Shown piece by piece: positions 27,666 through 36,654 of a stretch of 40,999 nucleotides of DNA. Positions within the stretch are counted from its first letter, which is position 1. Each line of letters starts with the position of its first letter. The notes beneath the pieces were generated by a model. That model was given only the letters and a program-made list of their open reading frames with translations, did no database searches and was not told where the DNA came from. The position numbers were made by a program, and so were the translations under genes. The DNA lies in the NCBI GenBank assembly GCA_944391425.1, contig CALXTO010000011.1:1-40999 (forward strand). The letters run 5' to 3'. Origin of the DNA: an uncultured Alphaproteobacteria bacterium (GTDB lineage: Bacteria; Pseudomonadota; Alphaproteobacteria; RF32; CAG-239).

Positions 27666-28576
27666 CCAAGACCAAATACATTGCCCGCAAGCAGGAACTC
27701 CCGCTCAAAGACGATGCCACCGGAATTTTCCTGCAGGTAATTATCTCCATTGCCGTTTTTATTTTTGCCATCACCCTCTCGGGCGTCTTATCCATTAATT
27801 CCATGCTGCATAACTGGAACCAAAGCATTCTGGGATCCATCACCGTGCAAATCATGCCGGTTAACGACGCCAACCGGGAAAAGGCTGCCGCCGAAACGCT
27901 CGCCTATCAGGACAAAGCCGTAGAGTTTCTGAAAAGCGTTGACGGAATCATAAAAGTTACGCCGCTGACAGACCAGCAGCTGCGCGGTCTTATCCAGCCT
28001 TGGCTCGGCGACGGCGTTAACATTGAAAGCCTGCCCATGCCCAGAATCATTGACGTCAAACTTTCGCCGCAGGCAGACATTGACTTTGCCAAACTGGCGC
28101 AGGATTTGTCCGCGGCTTCCCCTCAGGCTTCCCTGGACAATCATAAACTTTGGCTCAACAAACTCATCAAGTTTGCCGACGGTCTCAAGTTGATCGCTAC
28201 CACGGTTTTGGTTTTGGTCATCTTCATCACTTCCGGAGCCATTTTTTATACTACCCGCATGAGTTTGGGGCTGCATCGGAACATCATTGAAATTCTTCAT
28301 ATTATGGGAGCCAAAGATACTTACGTTGCCCAACAATATGCCAAACGCATGGCCTTTCTCGGGCTGATCGGCGGCCTATTCGGCCTTTTGTTTGGTATCC
28401 CGACCATCTTTTTTATCGGTTCTCTGGCCGCTCAAATTGAAGGCGGCATCATCAGCGAAGCCGCTCTGAGCATCTCAGACTGGATCACCATTTTGGCCTT
28501 GCCGCTTTTGGCCATGACCATCTCTATGCTCACCGCCTATTACACTGTCAAAAACACCCTGCAGAAAATGTTATGA
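27662..28576 (+). CDS. ftsX: Cell division membrane protein FtsX
   Basis: 304 aa permease-like partner of FtsE. First helix near residues 21-45 (IFLQVIISIAVFIFAITLSG), a periplasmic loop of about 110 residues that in other FtsX binds a hydrolase activator, then three helices at about 175-195, 220-250 and 265-290. The MSLGLHRNIIEILHIMGAKDTYVA coupling region is present. Overlaps ftsE and the next gene by four bases. Confidence 0.95.
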   Translation: MTKTKYIARKQELPLKDDATGIFLQVIISIAVFIFAITLSGVLSINSMLHNWNQSILGSITVQIMPVNDANREKAAAETLAYQDKAVEFLKSVDGIIKVTPLTDQQLRGLIQPWLGDGVNIESLPMPRIIDVKLSPQADIDFAKLAQDLSAASPQASLDNHKLWLNKLIKFADGLKLIATTVLVLVIFITSGAIFYTTRMSLGLHRNIIEILHIMGAKDTYVAQQYAKRMAFLGLIGGLFGLLFGIPTIFFIGSLAAQIEGGIISEAALSISDWITILALPLLAMTISMLTAYYTVKNTLQKML

Positions 28577-29154
28577 TAAAAAAGATTCTGTTCATCTCCG
28601 CCCTGTTTATCATTATTGCCTGGCTTGCCGGCTTTGTTGTTTTTGCCTACCGCATCAACAACTATAAACTTGACGACACCACACACACCCAGGCGGTCGT
28701 TGCTCTTACCGGCGGCCGCAACCGCATTGCCGAAGCGGTTAAAATCCTTAACGCCGGTCAGGCGGATATGCTTTTCATTTCCGGCGTCGGCCGGCATATT
28801 TCCTTTGACGACATCAAAAAGCGTCAAGGCATCGATTCGGAAGAGAATGACGACAGAATTATCATCGGACAAAAAGCCAAAGACACCGAAGGAAACGCCG
28901 TCGAGAGCACTTCCTGGCTGCGGCAAAAACACATCAACTCCATCCGTCTGGTCACCTCCAACTACCATGTTGACCGCAGCGTTGCCGAGTTCAAAAGCCG
29001 AAACCCCGATCTCAAAATCATTCCGCATCCGGTTTATTCCGAAAACATCAGAAAAAAATGGTGGAAGAGTTGGCATACCTTCTCGCTTATTTTTTCGGAA
29101 TATAATAAATTTTTATATGTATATGTTTGCAGTAACCTGGGCTTGAGAGGCTGA
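28573..29154 (+). CDS. DUF218 (YdcF/SanA/ElyC) membrane-anchored protein
   Basis: 193 aa. An N-terminal anchor (about 5-27), then the DUF218 fold: VVALTGGRNRIAEAVKILNAGQA, LFISGVG, and SIRLVTSNYHVDRSVAEF. Related E. coli proteins (SanA, ElyC) affect the envelope; biochemistry is undefined. Between ftsX and plsC in one operon, four-base overlap with ftsX. Confidence 0.92.
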   Translation: MIKKILFISALFIIIAWLAGFVVFAYRINNYKLDDTTHTQAVVALTGGRNRIAEAVKILNAGQADMLFISGVGRHISFDDIKKRQGIDSEENDDRIIIGQKAKDTEGNAVESTSWLRQKHINSIRLVTSNYHVDRSVAEFKSRNPDLKIIPHPVYSENIRKKWWKSWHTFSLIFSEYNKFLYVYVCSNLGLRG

Positions 29155-29155
29155 C

Positions 29156-29920
29156 ATGCTTTATTTTCGTTCTTTTATTTCCAACATCGCCATTTATTCC
29201 ATTCTGGCATTCGGCTGCGTATTCAACACGCTCATCGGATTATTTTCTCAAAAGGCAAACATAAAAATCTGGAACTACGCTTTTATCCCCGCCGTCGTCT
29301 GGTGCATGAAACGCCTGGCAGGAATAGAAGTTGAAATCCGCGGTGCCCGCTACATTGACCAAGGCCGCGTCATCTATGCCGGCAAACATGAGTCCGCTCT
29401 CGAAACTTACTGCCTCAGCAACTATATTAAAAAGGCGTCTTTTGTTCTCAAAAAAGAACTGACCTATATTCCGATATTCGGCTGGGCACAAGCGGTTTAC
29501 GGCATGATCCCCATTGACCGTTCGGCCGGCAGTGCTGCCATGAAAAACCTGCTCCGCTGCGCACAGAACCGTCTTGATAACGGCCGTCCTGTTATTATTT
29601 TTCCGGAAGGAACACGCCGCCGCCCCGGCCAGGAACCGGTCTACAAACCGGGTGTGGCGCTGCTGTACCAAAACCTCAACGTACCCGTCATTCCCATTGC
29701 CACCAACACCGGACTGTTCTGGAAAAAAAGCTCTTTTCTGCGTTACCCCGGCAAAGTCATTTTAGAGTTTATGGAACCGATTCAGCCGGGGCTGAAAAAA
29801 CAGGAATTCATGACCGAACTGCAAAAGCGTATTGAAGACAAATGTCGCGAACTCAACCAGGAAACCATACGCAACTACCCTTATACCGCCAAAATGCTCT
29901 GCCAACCGGAAGGAAAATAA
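29156..29920 (+). CDS. plsC: 1-acyl-sn-glycerol-3-phosphate acyltransferase
   Basis: Makes phosphatidic acid from lysophosphatidic acid. 254 aa with an N-terminal membrane helix, the catalytic block GKHESALETYC (H-x4-E in place of H-x4-D, as in many alphaproteobacterial PlsC), FGWAQAVYGMIPIDR, and FPEGTRRRPGQEP. It starts one base after the DUF218 gene. Confidence 0.95.
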   Translation: MLYFRSFISNIAIYSILAFGCVFNTLIGLFSQKANIKIWNYAFIPAVVWCMKRLAGIEVEIRGARYIDQGRVIYAGKHESALETYCLSNYIKKASFVLKKELTYIPIFGWAQAVYGMIPIDRSAGSAAMKNLLRCAQNRLDNGRPVIIFPEGTRRRPGQEPVYKPGVALLYQNLNVPVIPIATNTGLFWKKSSFLRYPGKVILEFMEPIQPGLKKQEFMTELQKRIEDKCRELNQETIRNYPYTAKMLCQPEGK

Positions 29921-29923
29921 ACA

Positions 29924-31012
29924 GTGATTGCGCCGTTGAAAAACTTTTTTACAAAAATCGCCGCCCTCTTGGGCGGATTCGGGAGTTTTTTTAAACGCAA
30001 CAAACTCGGTATTTTCTCTTTTTTGTTTTCCTTCACGGTTATCGTCACTTTCATTGACATGACGCTGACCCGCAACGCTGCCATCAGGGAAATCAAAAAA
30101 TCCATTCTCACCTGGCAGAATTATCTTAACGAGGCCGGCTTGGACATTGCTTACGAAAACATCCGTTTTAACAACATCTTCATCTATCCGCTGCTGGAAA
30201 TTGACGGCCTGCAGATTTATAATCTCAAAGGCGAACATTTATGGAGCTTCAAGACCGACAAGCTCTCCTTCCGTCTTGGCTGGCTTAACAGCAAAAAGCT
30301 GAAAGCCGGCGGCGCCGCACAATCCGTTTTTCTTTTTGACGGCAAAGCGCACCCTATCACCCTGCCGGGCATATCTCTGACCGTCAGCACATCATCGGAC
30401 GGCGCGTTCAAAGACCTGCAGCTGGATTTGAAAGACTCTGAAATCAAAGATTTTGCCAAGGTCCGGGAATTGACTTTCGCCCTGCGTCGCCACAAGCTTC
30501 CGGAAAAAACTTCTGCTTTGTTTCCCAGTTTTGAAAGCCATCTTGAAATCAAAGATGTCGCCATCAACGGTCTCCGCCAGTACCCTCTGACCTCCAAAAT
30601 CGGACGCATTTACGCCAAATTTAACCTTCGCGGACAAATAAAGCCTGACGAATTTTTCGCTCCGGCTGTGGAAACCTGGCTCCATGAAGGCGGCTTTATT
30701 GAAATCAGCAACCTGATTGTCCATTGGCCGCCCCTTATTCTGGTTGGCCGCGGCGACATTAATTTCAGCGAAGACTTTGCACCCCGGGTTCATGTAAAGA
30801 CATCGTCCAAAGCCTTTTTAAATCTGCTTGAAGACCTCAACAAAAACGAAAGCTTTGAACGCAAAGGACTTTTTGTCAGCAAAATTCTGCTCAGCAACAA
30901 AGCTTTCAAACTTCGGGATAATGATCAGTACCTTACGGTTACCACGCCCGTCGACTACCGTGACGGCAAACTTACCGTTGAAAACATTCCGGTCATGACG
31001 CTCAGGAAATAA
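29924..31012 (+). CDS. DUF2125-like envelope protein
   Basis: 362 aa. One N-terminal membrane segment (about 29-50, GIFSFLFSFTVIVTFIDM), then a large beta-rich extracytoplasmic domain (AIREIKKSILTWQNYLNEAG, YPLLEIDGLQIYNL, AGGAAQSVFLFDGKAHPITLPG). This layout matches DUF2125 proteins of alphaproteobacteria; I am moderately sure. GTG start with GGAAGGA nine bases upstream. Its end overlaps rsmD by 11 bases, convergent. Confidence 0.75.
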   Translation: MIAPLKNFFTKIAALLGGFGSFFKRNKLGIFSFLFSFTVIVTFIDMTLTRNAAIREIKKSILTWQNYLNEAGLDIAYENIRFNNIFIYPLLEIDGLQIYNLKGEHLWSFKTDKLSFRLGWLNSKKLKAGGAAQSVFLFDGKAHPITLPGISLTVSTSSDGAFKDLQLDLKDSEIKDFAKVRELTFALRRHKLPEKTSALFPSFESHLEIKDVAINGLRQYPLTSKIGRIYAKFNLRGQIKPDEFFAPAVETWLHEGGFIEISNLIVHWPPLILVGRGDINFSEDFAPRVHVKTSSKAFLNLLEDLNKNESFERKGLFVSKILLSNKAFKLRDNDQYLTVTTPVDYRDGKLTVENIPVMTLRK

Positions 31013-31547
31013 ACCGGGCCAGCAGCACTTTTGCCAGGCCGTAGCGCCGCTCGTCTAGCAATTCGTACGACGGCGGCAAAATGCAGGATTCGTTTTTCTC
31101 CACCTCAATCAAACACAAGGCGCCCGGCTTGAGAATTCGCCGGGCCGCGGCAGCTTCCAGAGCCTTTTCGGACAAACCTTTGCGATACGGCGCATCCATA
31201 AACAAAACATCATAAACGCCGTCCAAGCCGTCAAGCCGTGCTGCATCACCGCAAAGCAATTTGATTTTGTTTTTTTCATTTGGAAACAGCGCGGCATTTT
31301 TCGCCGCGGCAGCCGTATCGACATCAACCAAACAAACCTCCGCAAACCCCTGCGACACGGCCTCCAGTCCGAAAGCGCCGCTGCCGGCAAAAAGATCCAG
31401 CAGCTTCAGTTTTGAAAAATCGCCGCCCAGTCTGGCGCGCAAAATGCTGAACATTGCTTCCCGCGCCCGGTCCGAGGTTGGCCGAACGGCCGCGCTTTGC
31501 GGCGAAAAAAGCTTTTTGCCGCGGTATCTGCCGCCAATGATTCTCAT
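31002..31547 (-). CDS. rsmD: 16S rRNA (guanine966-N2)-methyltransferase
   Basis: 181 aa. Family start MRIIGGRYRGKKLFSP, TSDRAREAMFSIL, SAM site LLDLFAGSGAFGLEAVSQG, catalytic DVLFMDAPYRKG (DPPY-like, here DAPY). Modifies G966 on the 30S subunit. Its start overlaps the rluB stop by four bases. Confidence 0.95.
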   Translation of the reverse strand: MRIIGGRYRGKKLFSPQSAAVRPTSDRAREAMFSILRARLGGDFSKLKLLDLFAGSGAFGLEAVSQGFAEVCLVDVDTAAAAKNAALFPNEKNKIKLLCGDAARLDGLDGVYDVLFMDAPYRKGLSEKALEAAAARRILKPGALCLIEVEKNESCILPPSYELLDERRYGLAKVLLARFIS

Positions 31548-32266
31548 AGCCCGAATTTTGCTCCCAGCTGCTCTTTTAACACTTTTGCCGGAACCTCCCG
31601 CACTTCGCCCCGACGCAAACTGCCCAGCTGAAACGGCCCGTAAGACAGGCGTATCAAACGGGAGACCTCCAAACCGATTGCTTTCATTACTTTGCGGATT
31701 TCGCGGTTTTTGCCTTCCGAAAGCGTTACCAAAAGCCAGGTATTTGTTCCCTGTGCCGATTCGACTTCCGCGCGGATCGGCGCATAGGCCACGCCGTCAA
31801 CCGTAATACCCTTTTGCAGCTCGGCCAGCTTGCGTGCGTCAACAAAGCCGTGAACGCGCACTTTATATCGCCGCTGCCAGCCGTTGTCCGGCAGCTCCAG
31901 TTTCCGCGAAAGCTCGCCGTTATTGGTCAAAAGCAAAAGCCCTTCGGAATTCAAATCCAGACGCCCGACCGAAATCACCCGCGGCATCCCCGCCGGCAGA
32001 TTGTCAAACACCGTCGGTCGGTCTTTTTCGTCCTTATGAGTAGTCACCAAACCGGCCGGCTTATGATACAGCCACAGGCGGGTCATTTCCTTTTGCGGCA
32101 GTTTTTCGCCGTCTAACAGGATTTTTTCCGTTCCCTCGACATTAAACGCCGGCGATTCGACAATTTCACCGTTGACGGTTACCCGCTTTTGCCTGATCAG
32201 CTCTTCGGCCTGACGGCGGGAACAAACGCCCGACCGCGCCATAAATTTTGCTATTCTTTCGCTCAT
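31544..32266 (-). CDS. rluB: 23S rRNA pseudouridine synthase (RluB type)
   Basis: 240 aa. S4 RNA-binding domain (1-48, RSGVCSRRQAEELIRQKRV), then RsuA-family catalytic domain with Asp104 in GRLDLNSEGLLLLTN. The length and the VSVGRLD region fit RluB/RsuA; RluB is preferred, the exact site is inferred. ATG 32266 with AAGGAAAG six bases upstream. Four-base overlap with rsmD. Confidence 0.9.
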   Translation of the reverse strand: MSERIAKFMARSGVCSRRQAEELIRQKRVTVNGEIVESPAFNVEGTEKILLDGEKLPQKEMTRLWLYHKPAGLVTTHKDEKDRPTVFDNLPAGMPRVISVGRLDLNSEGLLLLTNNGELSRKLELPDNGWQRRYKVRVHGFVDARKLAELQKGITVDGVAYAPIRAEVESAQGTNTWLLVTLSEGKNREIRKVMKAIGLEVSRLIRLSYGPFQLGSLRRGEVREVPAKVLKEQLGAKFGL

Positions 32267-32333
32267 TTTATGCTTTCCTTTTTCTTTAACTTCTAGCATA
32301 ATCGGATAAAATTACAACAACAAAAGGAAGACG

Positions 32334-32789
32334 ATGACATCATTGGAATATATGCAGCGTGCCCTTGAACTGGCCCGACAGGCCGCCGCCCGGGATGAAG
32401 TCCCCATCGGCTGCGTGATTGTTGATCCGGCAAACGACACCATTATTGCCGAGGCTTACAACCTCAGCCAGCATATTGAAGACGCGACGGCTCATGCCGA
32501 AATCAAAGCAATCCAGGAAGCCTGCCGCCAAACCGGCAGCAACCGCCTGCGCGGCCTTGATATGTATGTCACGCTGGAGCCCTGCACCATGTGCGCCGCC
32601 GCCATTTCCTTCGCCCGTATCGAAAACCTGTATTTTGGCGCAGCCGATGCCAAAGGCGGCGCCGTTATCAGCGGCGTGCGTTTTTATGAGCAGCCGACCT
32701 GCCACCACCGCCCGCATGTGCATCAGGGCCTGTTACAGGAAGAATGCTCTGCTCTGCTCAAAGAATTTTTCAGGCAAAAACGCAAATAA
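32334..32789 (+). CDS. tadA: tRNA adenosine(34) deaminase TadA
   Basis: Converts A34 to inosine in tRNA-Arg(ACG). 151 aa. Zinc site His54 and Cys84/Cys87 (HAE, PCTMC), catalytic Glu56. GAEPIGCVIV-type start EVPIGCVIVDP. GGAAG lies before the ATG. Divergent from rluB. Confidence 0.96.
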   Translation: MTSLEYMQRALELARQAAARDEVPIGCVIVDPANDTIIAEAYNLSQHIEDATAHAEIKAIQEACRQTGSNRLRGLDMYVTLEPCTMCAAAISFARIENLYFGAADAKGGAVISGVRFYEQPTCHHRPHVHQGLLQEECSALLKEFFRQKRK

Positions 32790-32792
32790 TCA

Positions 32793-32825
32793 AAGCCCCT
32801 CAATCGAGGGGCTTCGTTTTTATTA
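32793..32825. terminator. Terminator after tadA
   Basis: aagcccctc (32793-32801), loop aatc, gaggggctt (32806-32814), then CGTTTTTATT. It can also serve the convergent XRE gene that ends at 32823. Confidence 0.88.
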
Positions 32826-33059
32826 CTCAACCAGCGAAATCTTGACTTTTCTGCCGTAGTACTTGGCCAACACATACAGCGAACCGAGATTTAAATTGCC
32901 GCGCCCCAGCTCCATATTGTCCAGAACATACGGCGGTATTCCGGTTTCGTGGCAAACCTGTTCAAAAGACAGCTGCTTGGAAATCCGCAGCGCATGCAGC
33001 TGCACCGCCAGCGAATGGCAGTCTTCAATTAATGTCTTGATTGTTTTCTTGTTTTTCAT
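32823..33059 (-). CDS. XRE-family helix-turn-helix regulator
   Basis: 78 aa. A single HTH (LSFEQVCHETGIPPYVLDNMELGRGNLNL) with GKVKISLVE-type end. It is a bare DNA-binding protein without a second domain. Start at ATG 33059 with AGGAG eight bases upstream; the ATG six bases earlier is too close. It lies just downstream of the RNA-like region and terminator at 33085-33116. Target unknown. Confidence 0.85.
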   Translation of the reverse strand: MKNKKTIKTLIEDCHSLAVQLHALRISKQLSFEQVCHETGIPPYVLDNMELGRGNLNLGSLYVLAKYYGRKVKISLVE

Positions 33060-33084
33060 TTTCATAACTCCTGAATTTCTTCTT

Positions 33085-33118
33085 AAAAGAAACCGCCTTA
33101 AAACAAATTAAGGCGGGG
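33085..33118 (-). terminator. Terminator on the minus strand before the XRE gene
   Basis: ccgcctta (33093-33100) pairs with taaggcgg (33109-33116); on the minus strand the stem is followed by TTTCTTTT. There is no poly-T on the other side. It ends whatever is transcribed from 33250 downward. Confidence 0.78.
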
Positions 33119-33250
33119 AGCTGAAAAACTGTACAGATACAGTCACGCTTATTCGACTGCAAAGCAGCTTATATCACGCACTCCCCATGGGAGATTAATC
33201 TGTAGATGTTTTTCAGACACCACCGCCGGAACCCCCGGCGGCAAGAGTTA
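33085..33250 (-). ncRNA. Candidate structured small RNA
   Basis: A 166-base intergenic stretch with no ORF. Read on the minus strand: hairpin ccgccgg/ccggcgg (33223-33241), then a long-range stem ctgaaaaac/gtttttcag (33121-33129 with 33208-33216) continuing as acagat/atctgt (33133-33138 with 33198-33203), an inner part with ctgc-ttt-gcag hairpin and a ctccc/gggag hairpin, then the terminator. Long irregular hairpin plus terminator is what a 6S-like RNA or other sRNA looks like, but I see no family-defining motif. It lies downstream of smpB. Identity unknown. Confidence 0.45.
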
Positions 33251-33415
33251 TCCTAAAGCAAAAACCTTAAAATGCAATTAAATTTTTGAGCCATTGGCGA
33301 AATACAAAACACAAAGAAAGTGCGAAGAATGGATGAAATAAAGTTATTTTGAAGGCGAGAAAAATTTTAGCGTACAAAGAGGCACATGAATTTTTCGAGA
33401 CCGAACAAAATGACT
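33251..33415. other. Intergenic, no gene seen
   Basis: 165 AT-rich bases between smpB and the candidate RNA. A short minus-strand frame spans it but overlaps the smpB end and has no family features. A weak -35/-10 pair facing the RNA (TTGCAT, TAGGAT) lies near 33250-33280. Confidence 0.5.
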
Positions 33416-33892
33416 TTAGTTCGCCATTATGCGCGCTTTCTGAACTTGCCAATCGCGACTCTTAATCGCCTCTCTCTTATCATACAACTTCTTTCCGCGC
33501 CCAAGACCAATCTCAAGTTTGGCGCGGCCATGATCATCAAAAAACAAACGCATGGCAACCAGCGTCGCCCCTTTGCGGGACAAGGCGTTGATGATGTCAA
33601 TAATCTCCTTGTGCTTGAGCAAAAGCTTGCGGTCGCGTTTTTCCGCGTGCGAAGCATAGCCTTTGTTGGCATATTCAGCAATAAACATATTGGAAATATA
33701 CAATTCGCCGTCTTTCTCAATTCCGAAAGCATCGTTGATGTTGGCATGCCCCAGGCGTAAAGACTTTACCTCCGTCCCGGTCAGTTGCAACCCGGCAACA
33801 AATTTCTCTTCAATCAGGTAATCAAAATGCGCGCGGCGGTTTTGCGCGACCAAACCCGTCGAAATAAAATCGCTCCGTTTATTCTTTGCCAT
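33416..33892 (-). CDS. smpB: SsrA-binding protein SmpB
   Basis: Brings tmRNA to stalled ribosomes. 158 aa: NRRAHFDYLIEEKFVAGLQLTGTEVKSLR, NMFIAEYANKGYASHAEKRDRKLLLKHKEI, and the basic tail GLGRGKKLYDKREAIKSRDWQ. Its start overlaps the tilS stop by 14 bases. I see no tmRNA nearby. Confidence 0.97.
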   Translation of the reverse strand: MAKNKRSDFISTGLVAQNRRAHFDYLIEEKFVAGLQLTGTEVKSLRLGHANINDAFGIEKDGELYISNMFIAEYANKGYASHAEKRDRKLLLKHKEIIDIINALSRKGATLVAMRLFFDDHGRAKLEIGLGRGKKLYDKREAIKSRDWQVQKARIMAN

Positions 33893-34955
33893 TTTGTGCC
33901 TTCATTAAAATTAAATATAATCCCCGCCTTGTTTTATACGGAAGATCAGCTTTAGCATATTGCGGAAATTCCTGCAAGCATTTTTCCCATGCCTGCTTTT
34001 TCAACACAAACTTTTGCTTTCCTTCGGGAATAATCCACAGCCGTCGCGCCGCTTTGAAAATTTCGCAGCCGCCCAGCGTACAGCCGCGAAAAGATTTTTC
34101 CGTCAGCCCGGCACACAAACGAAGCACCGCTGCCGCCTCCGGCGTATACGGCGCGCCGCCGCAGTCTTTAATCAGCTGTGCCAAAACCCGATAGCATAAT
34201 TCTTCATGCTGCGCCGACAGCAACTGCACCGGCAGCGAAAAAATCTTTTCATGCCAGCATCGGACATGATTTTTAATAAACCTTGCCACCTGCCCTTCAA
34301 TATAATCACGGGTCCGTGCCAAAATCGCCGCCGTCTCCGCCAGACGGGTTTCGCTGATGCCGCTTTCTTTTTCCAGCAGCGGCAGAAACTTGCGCATCCG
34401 CACTCTCTGGTAATCGTCACATTGGTTGGAAGGGTCTTCCACCCATTTGACACCCCGTTCCCGAAGATAGGCCCGCAATTCTTCCGGACTGTCGTCAAGC
34501 TGGGGACGGATAACCCGCAGCCAGCCGCGATAGCTCACCGGCAAAATTCCGCTCAGACCGAAAAGCCCGCTGCCCCGCTGCAACCGCAGCAAAAAAGTTT
34601 CCGCCTGGTCACGACGGTGATGCCCAACCGCTAAAGTTTGAACCATATGCCCGGCACACCATTTTTGCAACAGATCATAACGGGCTTCGCGCGCAGCCGT
34701 CTCCACGCCGTGTTCCGGTTTTTCCCCTTCCCAAGTCAGAATATGATGTTCAATGCCGTGTTTTTCCATCAGCGCCGCCACATATTCCGCTTCGGTACGC
34801 GATTCCGGACGCAGCTGATGATCCACCGTCAAAGCAACAACCTTCTTGCCGCAGTCTTTTAAACGCAATACCAGCGCCAGAGAGTCGGCGCCGCCGGAAA
34901 CTCCGGCGGCGATAACTTCGTCTTCAATCTGATACCGTTTGAAAAAATCCAGCAT
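33879..34955 (-). CDS. tilS: tRNA(Ile)-lysidine synthetase
   Basis: Makes lysidine at C34 of tRNA-Ile(CAU), essential for reading AUA. 358 aa. PP-loop SGGADS (20-25), VDHQLRPES, HHRRDQAETFLLRLQRGSGLFGLSG, and a C-terminal substrate domain. ATG 34955 is preceded by an in-frame TTG; the SD is weak. Directly after cpoB (nine-base gap), a common alphaproteobacterial neighbour order. Confidence 0.96.
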   Translation of the reverse strand: MLDFFKRYQIEDEVIAAGVSGGADSLALVLRLKDCGKKVVALTVDHQLRPESRTEAEYVAALMEKHGIEHHILTWEGEKPEHGVETAAREARYDLLQKWCAGHMVQTLAVGHHRRDQAETFLLRLQRGSGLFGLSGILPVSYRGWLRVIRPQLDDSPEELRAYLRERGVKWVEDPSNQCDDYQRVRMRKFLPLLEKESGISETRLAETAAILARTRDYIEGQVARFIKNHVRCWHEKIFSLPVQLLSAQHEELCYRVLAQLIKDCGGAPYTPEAAAVLRLCAGLTEKSFRGCTLGGCEIFKAARRLWIIPEGKQKFVLKKQAWEKCLQEFPQYAKADLPYKTRRGLYLILMKAQNGKE

Positions 34956-34964
34956 CAAAACAGC

Positions 34965-35816
34965 CTATTTACACTGTAGTTCACCGGCCAGCTGCGCGGC
35001 CTTGACTTTAACGCTTTCTTCGGCTTTGGGAAATTCTTTGGGCAAATTGGTAAAAGCGGTGCAAGCTTCGTCTTTTTTACCCAGCTCCTTCATGGACATT
35101 CCAAGCTTAAGAATATTATCCGCCCCTTTATTGCCGTCCTTATATTTCTCATATCCCTTGGCAAAAGCCACCGCCGCTTTGGCATAATCCTTCTTGGCAT
35201 AATAAGCTTCTCCCAACCAATACTGAGCATTTCCGGCTAACTTATGTTCGGGAAATTTGCTCAAAACAGTCGTAAATTTGGCCGCGGCTTCATCATTATT
35301 GTTGGCTTTCAGAGCATCCATACCTTCCTGATAAATTTCTTCGGCCGATTTGGTTTTTACCGGCGGCAGATCGTTTCCCTTGGAAACTTCCGCGCCGACA
35401 ATTGAGGCCGGTGCTCCCTTGGCCACCGGAGCTTCGAATTTGGCGGCCGGAGTAGCTTGCGCGCCTAATCCGGCGCTGCCTTCAATCGATTTTCCCTCCA
35501 TCATTTTCAAGCGGATATCGACATCCTTGTTGATAACATTGATGCGTTCCTCCAAAGTTTTGATTTTATACTCCAACTCGTCAATTTTTCCGACCGATTG
35601 TCGCAGCGTCTCGTCAAACTGCCCCATCTTAACCGCAACATCCTGAGCCGAAGCCGGCGTAATCCCGTTTTCTTTGTCACGATAAGCCTGTCGCTGCAAA
35701 ACCTGAACATCTTCGCGCAAAGCATCAATTTCCATTTGCAGGGCGCTCTGAGCCCGAGCCGAAAAAGCGCACAGGCCAAAAACGGAAGAAAGCATCAAAA
35801 CTTTTGAAAAACGCAT
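34965..35816 (-). CDS. cpoB: CpoB/YbgF, Tol-Pal associated coiled-coil/TPR protein
   Basis: 283 aa periplasmic. Signal peptide MRFSKVLMLSSVFGLCAFSARA, coiled coil at about 25-105 (IDALREDVQVLQ, YKIKTLEERINV), a linker, then TPR repeats (about 160-280) with SAEEIYQEGMDAL, KLAGNAQYWLGEAYYAKKDYAKAAVAFA. Coordinates Tol with peptidoglycan synthesis in E. coli. ATG 35816 with AGAGG five bases upstream. Downstream of pal, after a terminator. Confidence 0.95.
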   Translation of the reverse strand: MRFSKVLMLSSVFGLCAFSARAQSALQMEIDALREDVQVLQRQAYRDKENGITPASAQDVAVKMGQFDETLRQSVGKIDELEYKIKTLEERINVINKDVDIRLKMMEGKSIEGSAGLGAQATPAAKFEAPVAKGAPASIVGAEVSKGNDLPPVKTKSAEEIYQEGMDALKANNNDEAAAKFTTVLSKFPEHKLAGNAQYWLGEAYYAKKDYAKAAVAFAKGYEKYKDGNKGADNILKLGMSMKELGKKDEACTAFTNLPKEFPKAEESVKVKAAQLAGELQCK

Positions 35817-35889
35817 TTTCACCTCTTTGATAAAAACTAAAACAACCATACATAATTTAGTTTAAATTAATCAGAATAACAAGCACAAA

Positions 35890-35916
35890 AAAACGCGCCC
35901 CGAATAAGGGCGCGCT
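35890..35916 (-). terminator. Terminator after pal
   Basis: cgcgccc (35894-35900) and gggcgcg (35908-35914), followed on the minus strand by seven U. It lies between pal and cpoB, so cpoB expression is either attenuated or needs its own promoter. Confidence 0.82.
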
Positions 35917-35941
35917 TCTGTGAACAATTTACGTCGGTAAA

Positions 35942-36403
35942 TTAGTTGCCGGCTTTGATAACGGTAACTGCACGACGGTTCTGAGCCCAGGCAGCTTCGT
36001 TGTTGCCGAGAACGGCCGGACGTTCCTTACCATAAGAAATGGTAGAGATTCTGTCAGCCGCAATACCCTGAGAGACCAGATACTGTTTTACGGCGTTGGC
36101 ACGGCGTTCACCCAGAGCCAGGTTGTATTCACGGGTACCGCGTTCATCGCAATAGCCCTGAACAATAACGTTTACTTTCTCATGCTTTTTCAGCCATTTA
36201 ACCTGAGTGTCGAGAATTTCGGCAGAATCCGGGGAAATAGCAGAGCTGTCAAAGGCAAAGAATACTCTGTCTTCAGCATTGGCCATAAAGTCGCGGGCCA
36301 TTTTGGTTTCGCATTCGCTGCCGCCGAACAGAGAGCTTTCGCCCAAGCTGGAACAACCGGACAAAGCGATAACAGCGCAGAACAAACTCAAAAGTTTTTT
36401 CAT
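35942..36403 (-). CDS. pal: Peptidoglycan-associated lipoprotein Pal
   Basis: 153 aa. Lipobox ALSGC (Cys17), then an OmpA-like domain binding peptidoglycan: FFAFDSSAISPDSAEILD, VIVQGYCDERGTREYNLALGERRANAVKQYL. Outer membrane. GGAGA lies six bases before ATG. TolB is not upstream; the genes there are unrelated. Confidence 0.97.
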   Translation of the reverse strand: MKKLLSLFCAVIALSGCSSLGESSLFGGSECETKMARDFMANAEDRVFFAFDSSAISPDSAEILDTQVKWLKKHEKVNVIVQGYCDERGTREYNLALGERRANAVKQYLVSQGIAADRISTISYGKERPAVLGNNEAAWAQNRRAVTVIKAGN

Positions 36404-36654
36404 TTTTTAATCTCCATATGGGTTTAAAATTTTGTAATTGTTAAACAACTAATACAGCTTTAACTTAAGCAATAAAAATTTAATTTTCAATAACAAAAAC
36501 ACTTCACAAACAAAAAAAAACGCAAAATTGCCAAATTAACATACTTTTCCGGTCCGCAAAGATGATTTTTTTATCAAAAACCAAATTCATAACCATTAGA
36601 TAAGACTAAAACACGAGTCTTAAATAGTACTTTAGTATGATTCGGAAAATAAAA

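Noticed and set aside
33085..33250. tmRNA next to smpB
   Set aside because: No tRNA-like end (no T-loop GTTCGA) and no tag-peptide frame found.
33267..33452. 61-aa minus-strand ORF past smpB
   Set aside because: Overlaps the smpB end, hydrophobic random composition, no start signal.
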